Below are positions 52,350 through 62,178 of a stretch of 64,000 nt of DNA, in pieces. The position numbers and the translations under genes are program-made. The notes under the pieces were generated by a model that did no database searches, had not been told where the DNA came from, and was given only the letters and a program-made list of their open reading frames with translations. The DNA is from Conchocele bisecta (taxonomy: Eukaryota; Mollusca; Bivalvia; Lucinida; Thyasiridae), in the NCBI GenBank assembly GCA_029237695.1, contig CM055275.1, positions 86,023,088 through 86,087,087 of the forward strand, read 5' to 3'. The first letter of the stretch is position 1. Every line of letters begins with the position of its first letter.

Positions 52350-52435
52350 GGTTGTAAAAGTGTTCGCTAGCGCTCGAATAAAAACAGGGCGTGGGATCAC
52401 GCACGTAGGGTCACGTGGTACACAACCGCCTGTGA
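52350..52435. repeat. Dispersed repeat R1, 3' part
   Basis: TTCGCTAGCGCTCGAATAAA, ACAGGGCGTGGGATCACG and GTACACAACCGCC, as at 6050-6115. Confidence 0.75.
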
Positions 52436-52567
52436 TAATCTTGCCTATAACATCAACGTTTCTGAACATCTACAGGGGAACCTCTATAAACCGGACACTG
52501 AGATAATATAATGTGATCTCATGTTGAGAAGTTTCTTGGTAACGTATCTCAGATAATAATGCATGTT

Positions 52568-53604
52568 CGCCTAACTGTCGTTCTTTGACATTGTCACTCT
52601 TTTTCATCGGTTGTCCTCATGAATTCAAAATGGTGAACGCATAATTTAACTTGCAACATATCAGCGAAGTCTTCACTTACACTGCACTTTGATTCATAAA
52701 TAACATTAAATATGAACTTAGTGCATGCCAACGCGATAGCGATATTACCATCTATTATCTTGGTAAATTGAGACTTTTGAATAATTATAGCCAGTACAAT
52801 GCGAATGATATGCCATTTAATGCCACTCATTTTATCATAAACGGAGGTAGACACGCAGCTACATAATGACATATATATCCGGGGTTTGTATTGTATTGAA
52901 TTTGGCAAAACAAATGCATCAGAATCTCTCTAAAACATTAAGAATCAGTGATTTCAATGCAGCTTCTTGATTGTTTGTATATACATGGTCTAAGCAATAG
53001 ATAATGCACAAAACACACAGTAAGGTCCGTGGAGTTTTCGAAAAGTCTTGACATTAATTGGAAATCTGATGGTCATAAACTTGCTTTTCGCACGATTTGT
53101 AGTATCAAATCACCAGCTTATCAATTGAATGCATAATAATGTATATCAGGCGATGGTAATGCGATCCTCAAGAAAGACACACGGCGACAAGTATAAGGTA
53201 TCCCGCTAACAAATCTCCATTTGCAGCACATGCTATAACCGTATTATATACTATTTGAATAGAAAACAATTATCGTGAAAATTACATGTGGTCACAATCA
53301 TATGATCCGGCGACGAAGGGTGAGGATTGGGGATTCGGGGACAAGCGCCCCTTGGGAATATAGTTCATCCCTGAATGCCAATCGATGTGTCTGAAATGTA
53401 TTTCATATTGAAATGAAAAGGAAAATAAATTAAAAGTTTTTACGTGATCTTTTTATCACTTCTTTATATTTATGTTGGTCTGTAGTAATTAAAATAACAC
53501 CACTTTATCATGATATGAAAGTTATTCATCACACATATCTAGAATATGCTTCCAGCTGTGGCGGATTTATATGGGGGATGGGCATCCCATATGCATAACC
53601 TGAA
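52568..53604. repeat. ~1-kb duplicated segment (copy 1)
   Basis: Collinear with 59735-60797, about nine in ten bases alike by eye: CCTAACTGTCGTTCTTTGAC at the start, TCCGGGGTTTGTATTG, GGTGGAGTTTTCGATAAGTC-like, GCCCCTTGGGAATATAGTTC and GGGCATCCCATATGCATAAC at the end. A dispersed repeat or segmental duplication, no gene. Confidence 0.85.
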
Positions 53605-53614
53605 TTGAATACGA

Positions 53615-54240
53615 GTCATTAAATATGGATTCACACAAAGATTTAAATCCTAAGATGTGGATACAGTTAAGACATGGATACCTAAAGATGAAATCATCGT
53701 TAAATGAAATCATTCTAAAATATAAATTCATTGCTAAGCCATGGCTCATTAAATATTGCTTCAGTGCTAAGATAAATATCCGTAAACATGGATTCATCGC
53801 TATGGTAAATGTCCGTAAATATGGATTCATCGCCAAGATAAATATCCGTAATGGATTCGTCGCCAAGATACATATCCGTAAACATGGATTCATCGCCAAT
53901 ATCCGTAAACATGGATTCATCGCTAAGATAAATATCCATAAACATGGATTCATCGCCAAGATAAATATCCGTAATGGATTCATCACCAAGATAAATATCC
54001 GTAAACATGGATTCATCGCTAAGATAAATATCCGTAAATATGGATTTATCGCTAAGATAAATATCGGAAAACATGGATTCATCGCTATGGTAAAAATCCT
54101 AAACTATAATTTAGCGAATAAGACATGAATCCGTAATGGTGTATTTATTGCCAAGATATGTATCCTTAAATATGGACTCGTAGCACAGAGTCCATATTTA
54201 AGGATACATAAAATAGATTCATCGCTACGATATGACTACA
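53615..54240. repeat. 33-bp minisatellite
   Basis: Units of 33 bp (AAGATAAATATCCGTAAACA plus TGGATTCATCGCT) in about a dozen copies, some shortened. The period of 11 codons leaves frames open on both strands (KINIRKHGFIA-type; ESMFTDIYLSD-type and others). I take the array as non-coding. Confidence 0.85.
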
Positions 54241-54305
54241 TAACTATTCAATGTTAAGCTATGAATCCGTAAAATGAATCCATTGGCACGCATACGAATA
54301 CGTAC

Positions 54306-54658
54306 TAGTTTTACACTGGATTCCCGCGTACCCCTGTGCGCAGTGACATGTGTATCCGTTAACCAGGGGGCCGTTTCACTAAAGTTCGTACCACTAAAAT
54401 ATTCGTAAGTGCAAACTTATGATAGTCTGTAAATTTCACATTAACCTTGTTTTTGTGTAAACAATTATTGGATTTACATTTATTGAACATAGGCTGCATA
54501 TGCAGCCTATGTTCAATAAATGTAAATCCATCAATTTCAATTTCCAGATGATCTTAAATTTGCACTTACGAATATTTTACTCTTACGATGTTTAACGGCC
54601 CCCTGGTCTCTGCAGGTGGCGCTATTTTGACAGGGGCCACTGGCACACTCATCGATAT
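54306..54658 (-). pseudogene. EGF-like domain exon interrupted by a MITE
   Basis: On the minus strand an acceptor (TTTCTTGTAG) precedes AT-ATC-GAT-GAG, giving DIDECASGPCQNSATC. After the MITE the frame continues with NGYTCHCAQGYAGIQC and a donor-like GTACGTA. All six EGF cysteines are there, the calcium-binding DIDEC consensus is present, and both splice sites are phase 1. Without the inserted element the exon would be about 114 bp, the classic size of a calcium-binding EGF exon. The insertion brings stop codons, so the exon cannot be used whole. Either it is an exon of a larger minus-strand gene with other exons outside, now spoiled or skipped, or a stray duplicate. Confidence 0.8.
54362..54607. 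mobile_element. MITE with CCAGGGGGCCGTTT ends
   Basis: ACCAGGGGGCCGTTTCACTA at the left, AACGGCCCCCTGGT at the right. The arms continue with AAAATATTCGTAAGTGCAAA / TTTGCACTTACGAATATTTT. The centre ATAGGCTGCATATGCAGCCTAT is palindromic. Half copies: 19180-19260 and near 57358. Confidence 0.8.
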
Positions 54659-54807
54659 CTACAAGAAACATAACCATGATGGATTGTAGGTAGTTATTCC
54701 CCTTTGTAAATCTATTTATATAGATCTGGTTATTTGCTATATTTCGTCGTTTATTTCTTACTGAATAGCACAAACAAATGAGTTTTGCAAACATAGTAGG
54801 CCCCGAT

Positions 54808-56115
54808 CAGCCTGCATAGCTGCACAGTCACATATTTCTATCACGTGCACGCAGTGGTTTGGTTGGTTACTGGAGACTGACGTCATTTCCAATTAGCCAA
54901 CCAAATCAATGCGTGTCACGTGATTCGATATTTTTAAAGATGACGGCTGACATTCATTTTTAATCAGGAAGTGAACTTCAACTTCAAGGTGTTTGATTTT
55001 AAAAAGCGAATATAGGTTAGTGAGACGCGTTTTTAGTACAGTTTACACTCGAAATCTTTGAGATTTATGTTAACGTATTAGCAACTGTCAATTCTATGCC
55101 GAAAACCCACCCCAAGCAGCGGTTTCGACACGCTGTAATGCGTTGTATAGGCGAGTTTCAGAAGCCTACATCGCGTGGCTTTTTGTTTCAAATTACAAAT
55201 GGTGGCGAATGGGAGTTTTATACCTTTCTAAGTACTATTATTATTACACCCAGACACGAGAATGGCTGTCGCTGAAAACATCTGAAAATCCCCCAAAACC
55301 CCTCATCCCACTTGTAAAAGTGTCAAAGTTGAGCATACCAGATTGATTCTGAATCATTTTGAAAATGCAAATTATGACAAAATCATCTGAAATCAGCTGT
55401 AGATTCTCATGCCTGTACATCAGGGTGCATTTGAATTGTTTAGTACATTGTTTAGAAAGGTGTTTCATGTATACACATATACAAACAATAATTGACCATC
55501 CATGACACGCTAGAATCACCTGTGTGTGCAGTCTGATCTAAGTTTACACTGATTGCAATAACATTAATAAGTGTGAATAAATGAATCTGGCAAATAATGC
55601 AGTCCCTGATTACATACATGTATGTAGGATGATCTGGATCAACACTAGTACAACTCGCTGTTATAATAAAAATGGCTCCTTTGCATAACCAATCATGCTG
55701 CATTTGCCATTTTTACTGCAATAAGGCCATAAACTACACAATTTGGATCGGCTGTCTAAATAAATTCAACGGGAGATAACTAGCTACGATCCCTCATACA
55801 TTGCAATCAAGACATTCTTTTTACTTTTTACACGGTGTATTAAAACTCATAGTATCCTACTGTAATAAATATGCAAATGAGGGCTCTGCATAAAACACAC
55901 TAGGTTACCGTTTCAGCTTCAATGTATTGTGCTTATGCAATAAATAGAATATAACACTTGTGTTGATTTAATATGAGATTTATTAAAACTTAGTATTGTC
56001 GTACTTGTAGACATGTATGCCCGGGTATAAAGTTAAAATGCCAGTTATGGGGATATATCACAAGTATTTTCTAAATTAGTTGGCATATTTGTTCGCACCC
56101 GCAGGGGACATGGAT
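54808..56115. other. Intergenic, no gene seen
   Basis: Short open frames only (for example 55143-55346) with no domain. Inverted fragment CGTGCACGCAGTGGTTTGGT / AACCAAATCAATGCGTGTCACGT-like at 54845-54920 suggests a small foldback. Confidence 0.4.
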
Positions 56116-56250
56116 TTGTTTTATTAATTCGTTCCCACGATATAGCAATTGGTTCCCACGAATTAACAATTCGTTCCCTCAAATTAACAATTTTTTCCCA
56201 TGAAATAACAATTCCTTCCCTCGAATTGATAATTCGTTCCCACGAAATAT
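56116..56250. repeat. Short array of the 21-bp minisatellite
   Basis: AATTCGTTCCCACGATATAG, AACAATTCGTTCCCTCAAAT and similar, five to six units, as at 19497-19912. Confidence 0.8.
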
Positions 56251-56429
56251 CATCAGTTAAAAATAACAAATAACTACTGTTTGTTTCACGAAACCTGCCC
56301 AAATTTTACGGCTATATAAACAATTCCAAAACAATATTTTTGTCGATGATATTAAATAAAAGGAAACTTTAAGAATGAGCCTTCTTTTTATTTTGTGAAA
56401 TTTTGTCAAATATTGATTTTATTGCGAAA

Positions 56430-56512
56430 ATAAAATTTCCCCATGTTAAATCCCCATAGACATATTCACGGAGTGAAGATGTCTATGGGGATTTAACATG
56501 GGGAAATTTTTT
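56430..56512. repeat. Perfect 31-bp-arm palindrome
   Basis: TTTCCCCATGTTAAATCCCC plus ATAGACAT, a 15-base loop, then the exact complement. Related half-sites at 19139-19165 and 56665-56695. Confidence 0.8.
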
Positions 56513-56734
56513 AGAATTTCAGAAATACTGGACCGATTTTTAAAATTTAACTTTTGTTTTCTTAGTTAGATCATATCCAAGCTATCTAGTCAGGTTTCAG
56601 AGTCAATTTCCAAACTTTTTCGTTTTTGCTTTCTGACTCCTCCCACACTGCCTTACCTCTTTTTCCCCCATGTTAAATTCCCATAGAGAATTCATCGTTA
56701 TAATTGTTCTCGCCGAGCTGAAGTTGGCACGCAT

Positions 56735-56870
56735 TTCAGGGGCGTAGCTTGGACAACTTGTCTGTATAGGCCCGACAGTCGAATGAGCGAAGCGAGTGAG
56801 ACGGCTAAGGGGTCCGGGGGTTGGGGGTGCAGCGCTCCCCCGAGAAAATTTTGAAATTTAAGAAGCAATT
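56735..56870. repeat. Dispersed repeat fragment (GTCCGGGGG...CTCCCCCG type)
   Basis: GGGGTCCGGGGGTTGGGGGT, GCTCCCCCGAGAAAATTTTG and AATTCCTGCATACT share layout with the tandem units at 58735-59050. Confidence 0.6.
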
Positions 56871-57490
56871 CCTGCATACTGGCATATTTCTTGACATTTG
56901 TTATGTGATACACCAATATAGATTTAAACAAACATAACAACAAAAACAATGCAGCAAACATTTATGTTATGTTATCGTAATGAAATGGTTATTTCGACCT
57001 GCGTATATCCAGATCCCATTCGCATTCTAATCGGAATGCACAAGTGACTGATGGTTATTCAGTCAATTCAACATTATTAATGCATTTGAATAACAGTTTA
57101 AGCCAGAGTCGCCCACTACCCATTGAACATGTTTTGAAATTTTGAATTAATTTGCTGTGATCTGAAGTATTTATGGACATTACTTTTACAATCTGCTTAT
57201 CAGTTTCAATGCATTCATTCATTATGATTATCAGGATCTACACTTCTAACATATGTCGTAACGATTAGTTATCAGATGATCGCTGTTGTCGGTTAATTTG
57301 TGATAAAATGAGGCTAATGTTCCTCGACTTAACAGACGCAAATTTATTGATAGTCTTGGGCCGTTTCACTAACAAATCTTAGATTGTTCATAAGTTCGAA
57401 CATAAGTTATAACTTTTGACAAAAGTTATGACCGACTAAAGTCATTGCTTAGTTGCTTTCACAAAACCAACTTAAGACGATCACAGGGTG
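56871..57490. other. Intergenic, no gene seen
   Basis: Only a half copy of the GGGCCGTTTCACTAA end (57358-57375) is recognisable. Confidence 0.45.
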
Positions 57491-57494
57491 AGAA

Positions 57495-57860
57495 AAACGT
57501 GCTCCGGTTTACCGTACCATCGCTCTAACCGACTGAGCAAGCCGGGCACGAATACACATCTTCTCTCCAAAGTGAGTTACGTACCGTGACATGCTTCCCC
57601 GCCAAATTGAAATTCGTCCCGAATTCTATATTTAATTCGTATCTGAGTTCCATATTTTTGGTACAATTTGGGCAGTATTTATCATTCACGGTCCCTCGTT
57701 GGGCGCTAAATGTCACAGGGTGAGACAGATGCATATCCTACCCGAGGCTCGAACCGGGGACCTCTGGATTACCATACCATCGATCTAACCGAGTGAGCTA
57801 GCCGGGCACGAATACACATATTTTCCACATAGCGAGTTACGTACCGTGACATATGAATCA
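57495..57860 (-). repeat. tRNA-derived SINE, two heads
   Basis: On the minus strand, GCCCGGCTAGCTCACTCGGT (57813-57794) and the B box GGTTCGAGCCTC (57756-57745) mark one head. A second, shorter and mutated head (GCCCGGCTTGCTCAGTCGGT) lies at 57549-57530. The stretch GAGTTACGTACCGTGACAT follows the heads in both copies on the plus strand. Lysine-tRNA-like. Confidence 0.75.
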
Positions 57861-58458
57861 CGGCTAGTTATATCCAGTGTGGGTATTAGAAGGCTTGGCC
57901 GTTCAGGCTCAATGTACCTAGTTGTTTGCCATCTCTTTACTTCCGACGTAAACGCTGCATTGCCGTCAGATTCTGAATCAATATCTACCTTGTAGGTATC
58001 GTATATTATCTCAATATCTTTGTCATGAATACCGGCAACCTCAGACGGGATCAGCAGTTGCTATGTAAAACGTGATTCGTTTGCTATAACCCGGGCCTCG
58101 ATTTCCGTGAACACATTATATAAACTGCTACTCGCCAGTATTCTTTGGGATCAGCAATGCCATAGTTGGCTCTGTTCTGTTGGCGTTTCCTTTGCCGTGG
58201 TATTTTGTCCCAGATGATACTCCAGATATGCCATCATGCATACTATTTTCCAGTAAAAATATAGCGTATGAAACCTTTTGTTGGTTGCCCCTGCTCTGGT
58301 CATAAGCCTAAAAGTTTCAAAACCGATACAAATTTATAAATATTAAATGGAGTTTTATTAGTCAAATTTCGCACATTTCATCTACATCTAAGACCCAGTT
58401 CCTTTAAAATAAAAAGTAATTCAATTTATTATTTTAATAAAATCTATATAAAATAACG
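57861..58458. other. Intergenic, no gene seen
   Basis: No recognised feature. Confidence 0.4.
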
Positions 58459-58531
58459 GTCGAAGCCGGATCGAACCCACAACGTTCAGTTTCAAAGCCT
58501 AACGTCGTAACCGATTGCGCCACGAAGCCCA
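58459..58531 (-). repeat. Degenerate tRNA-like sequence
   Basis: GGGCTTCGTGGCGCAATCGG at one end and GTGGGTTCGATCCGGCTTCG at the other resemble the D arm and T arm of a tRNA. The acceptor ends cannot pair (both sides carry GGCTTCG), so it is a tRNA pseudogene or SINE head. Confidence 0.6.
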
Positions 58532-58689
58532 CATCCGGTTCAACAACGTTTATTTATTGTACATACATCTGACGCTTCGGCCATTGACGGACGTCTCCAT
58601 CACTTGATTTAAGAATTGAGGGTGTGCAAGCATACACATTTTGTTTCATAACGCGTTTGTTCGTACATAGAGAACGGGAAACTTACTGT

Positions 58690-59050
58690 GAGGGGGGGGG
58701 GGGGTGGGGGGGGGGGGGGGGCAATCGTGAGGGGCCAAAGGGCCCGATTTTGCTAAGTGGGGGGGGGTCCACATTTTTGAAATCTAAGAGGCGTGAAACG
58801 CCATTTCCTGCATCCTCAGGGCCCATTCTTGAGGACTCAAATGGCCCGATGTTGCTAGAGGGGTTCGGGGTCATGCTCCACCGTAACTTTTGAAAATGTA
58901 GGAGGCGTGAAACGCCATTTCTTGAATTCTCAGGTCCCAGTCTTGAGGATCCAAAGGGCCTGGATGCTGCTAGGGGGTTCCGGGCGTATGCTCCCCCGGA
59001 AATGTTTGAAATCTAAGAGGAGTGAAACGCCATTTCCTGCATTCTCAGCA
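58690..59050. repeat. G run and about 125-bp tandem repeat, three units
   Basis: After a long G run (58691-58722), units with CAAAGGGCCCGATTTTGCTA, TTTGAAATCTAAGAGGCGTG and AAACGCCATTTCCTGCATC recur at about 58735, 58840 and 58955. Confidence 0.75.
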
Positions 59051-59734
59051 AGTTTGATGATATATGCAGAGCCCTCCCTCCCCCTCCCCCACGTCCGCTG
59101 TATCGCGCAGGAGCACTCTGGAAATTCTCTCTGGATGACCGGTGTAGCTACATTACGGGTCAAATTGAAAGACGCAGATATAAGCCTATATACACACTCG
59201 TCATAATTCTACCCTGATCAAAGCCATCAGATAGGCGTAACAACGGGTGCGGCCGTGCGGCCATGGCCGCACCACTTTTTATACCATTTTCTATATTTTA
59301 TTTTGAAAAGAAAATTATTCGCATCTCTGTATGCAAAACTAGATAACAATATAATATATAGGCCGCGCCATACGAAAACCGGGCTTAATGACAACGTCAT
59401 GAAAAGCGGTAAATGACGTCGGAAAAACGACGATTCAAATTGCCTAAAGTCGCCGTAAAAATTTACATTTTGCCCTCCCATTTACGTTTATTGGTGTCAG
59501 TTAGCATTAAGTGTGAGCAGAAAACGGAAAATGATAGGTTAGACGCGAGATGCGATGCCTCAATACACATATTATGACGTCATGACGTGACATCACGCAC
59601 TTGTGATCACGCACTTGTGACGTCATTGAACGTGAATCCATGTTTGACGTTGTGACAAAACATTATAGCAAGGATATTTGCACGAGTTCCTCGCAGCATC
59701 AATGACTTACAAATGCTTGAGCTGCTGTACATTG
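59051..59734. other. Intergenic, no gene seen
   Basis: Contains CATGACGTCATGACGTGACA-like repeats of TGACGTCA near 59575-59640. No supported coding region. Confidence 0.4.
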
Positions 59735-60797
59735 TCGCCTAACTGTCGTTCTTTGACATTGTCCCTGTCTTTCGTCGGTTGTCCTCATGTATTCAAATTG
59801 GTGAACGCATAATTTAACTGGCTACATATCAGCGAAGTCTTCACTTACACTGCACTTTGATTCCTAAATAACCTTAAATATGAACCTAGTGTATGCCAAT
59901 GATATTATCATATATTATCTTGGTAAATTGAGACTTTTGAACAATTATAGCCAGTACATGGCGAATTATATGCCATTTAATGCCACTCATTTTATAATAA
60001 ATGAGCGCAGCTATATATACTGACATATATATCCGGGGTTTGTATTGAATTTTTATTTTCAAAATCTCTCTAATAGATTCAGAATCAGTGATTTCAAAGC
60101 AGCTTCTTGATTGTTTGTGTATAAGCAATACATAATGCACACAACATACAGTGAGGTCGGTGGAGTTTTCGATAAGTCTTGAAATTAATTGGAAATTTGA
60201 TGGTCATAATCTTGCTTTTCGCACGATTTGTAGTATCAAATCATCAGCTTATCACTTGACTGCATAATAATGTATATCAGGCGATGGTATTACGATCCCC
60301 AAGAAAGGCACACGGCGACAATTATAAGGTATCACTCTACCAAATCTGCCCAACGTCACAAAGTTAATATTATAAGCGGCCTACTGCAGATGTACACGTG
60401 CAATGTCTACAAACAAATACTCCATTTGCAGCAATTCCGTACACATCCTTATGATATAATATTGGAATAGAAAACAATTATCGTGAAAATTACGTGTGAT
60501 CACAATCATATGATCCGGATTGGGAATTCGGGGACAAGCGCCCCTTGGGAATATAGTTCATCCCTGAATGCCAATCGATGTGTCAGAATTGTATTTCATA
60601 TTGAAAAGAAAAGAAAAAGAAAGTGAAAGTTTTTAGGTGATATTTTTATCACTTCTTTCTATTTATGTTGGTCTGTAGTAATTAAAATAACACCACTTTC
60701 TCATGATATGAAAGTCATTCGTCACATATATCTAAAATGAGCTTCCAGCTGTGGCGGATTTATATGGGGGGATGGGCATCCCATATGCATAACCTGC
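59735..60797. repeat. ~1-kb duplicated segment (copy 2)
   Basis: Same orientation as copy 1 at 52568-53604. It has about 90 extra bases at 60345-60430 (CCAACGTCACAAAGTTAATA, CGTGCAATGTCTACAAACAA) and lacks the GGCGACGAAGGGTGAGGA block of copy 1. Confidence 0.85.
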
Positions 60798-61657
60798 AAC
60801 TGCAACATCCTATTATGTATTATATTTACGCGGTTTGGGTTATGGTACCGCGGGATAATTTTAGAAGATTTTTAAGCACACTATGTCACTCGTGTGGCTA
60901 ATGTTGAAACTGCCAACACATCACACTATTACCAGCCACCGATCATCGCGGATAGGTTGCTTGTAAGAGTTTTCGATTTCCAGAGTTGGTTGAATAACCA
61001 GTATTATTATGCTGCAACATCCATATGCCTGGGGTTAACTGAAAATTCACATCCATGATGATTGATAAATGCTTCATCGATTTCATATGCACAACTCATC
61101 ATTAATATATCCTGGGAAATTTTATCGTTACCAACACAACTTCATAACGCGATATGGAGCCCGACGTCAACATGACGTTATGTTAATGCTATACTCCATA
61201 TTGTTCAATGGAAGAAGAACTTGTCCATGCTTTCATTCGTGCTCGCACAATGGGTTATTATTTTTCAAAATAAACATATTTTGTGTATACTACATGCACT
61301 TCCAACAGCAAAGTCAGGCAACGCAATTCACCTTTGTTCAAACATACCACCTGAAATACCAGCAGTAACATTATTGACTGCTGACGTTGTCGAAGTGGAT
61401 TCCCTTTATGCGGCTGTTCGTGTACGGTATTAAAAAGTGAAATCACATGGGGCAAGATTGGATGAATATGGACGATTGAATAACGCCTCAATCGACGATA
61501 TTTGATAATAGATTCATCCACGGTAACCACTCAATTGGCAAAATGTACAAATGTCATTTCAATTATCCTAAAACTGGAGAGAAATTGGTAACTCGTCTGG
61601 CCTTCTGCTACATGTTCACTATCATCGGGATCCGTCTAGCCATATGTCTCCTCATAT
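60798..61657. other. Intergenic, no gene seen
   Basis: Overlapping plus frames at 61069-61433 have no domain I recognise. Confidence 0.4.
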
Positions 61658-62178
61658 TTAAAGGTACAGGCCCACTCAGTAAGGACAAACTGTTCTTTAT
61701 AGGAATTAAATAAGTATATAATTGTGTCACTATTCCACCAGTTCTAAAAATTGAAAGTGCCCAGAAAACAGATATAATCATTGAGTAATATTTATTTTAC
61801 TGATAGTGACGCGCGTTTGTATCAGGCTATTTTCATATGCAAATGAGGTATGATATTGTTTTACTTATTTATACTAATGAAATGCGTCACCTAAAAAAAT
61901 AATATTTTCGACAGATTATAAAGTATGATCATTGCACATCAAAAAATAAATACAGAGAATAAATAGCAATGTCATTTAACATTTTAAGGAAACACGGTTA
62001 TCGCCCCTTATATCAGTGTGATTTTTTTTTCTAAAATAAAAAAGTATAATAATGGCAATCAATACGTGGGGTAATGGTGAATTAATGTTTAATTTGCCAG
62101 AAAATTTCATACGTACAGAATATACAAAAGTATCTGTATCACTATATTATGACCTACTGCGTGGGCATGTACCTTTAA
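61658..62178. mobile_element. TTAA-flanked MITE, AGGTACATGCCC family (copy 5)
   Basis: TTAA at 61658-61661 and 62175-62178, same orientation as copies 1 and 2. Ends AGGTACAGGCCCACTCAG and GTGGGCATGTACCT. Confidence 0.85.

Noticed and set aside
53567..54128. Frames of 120-170 codons in the 33-bp array
   Set aside because: The period is a multiple of three; the products are plain 11-residue repeats in several frames on both strands.
57738..57813. Functional tRNA-Lys gene
   Set aside because: The head is repeated at 57530 with the same downstream sequence and carries mismatches; it behaves as a SINE family.
58459..58531. Functional tRNA gene
   Set aside because: A and B boxes are present but the acceptor stem cannot form, so only a tRNA-like relic is called.
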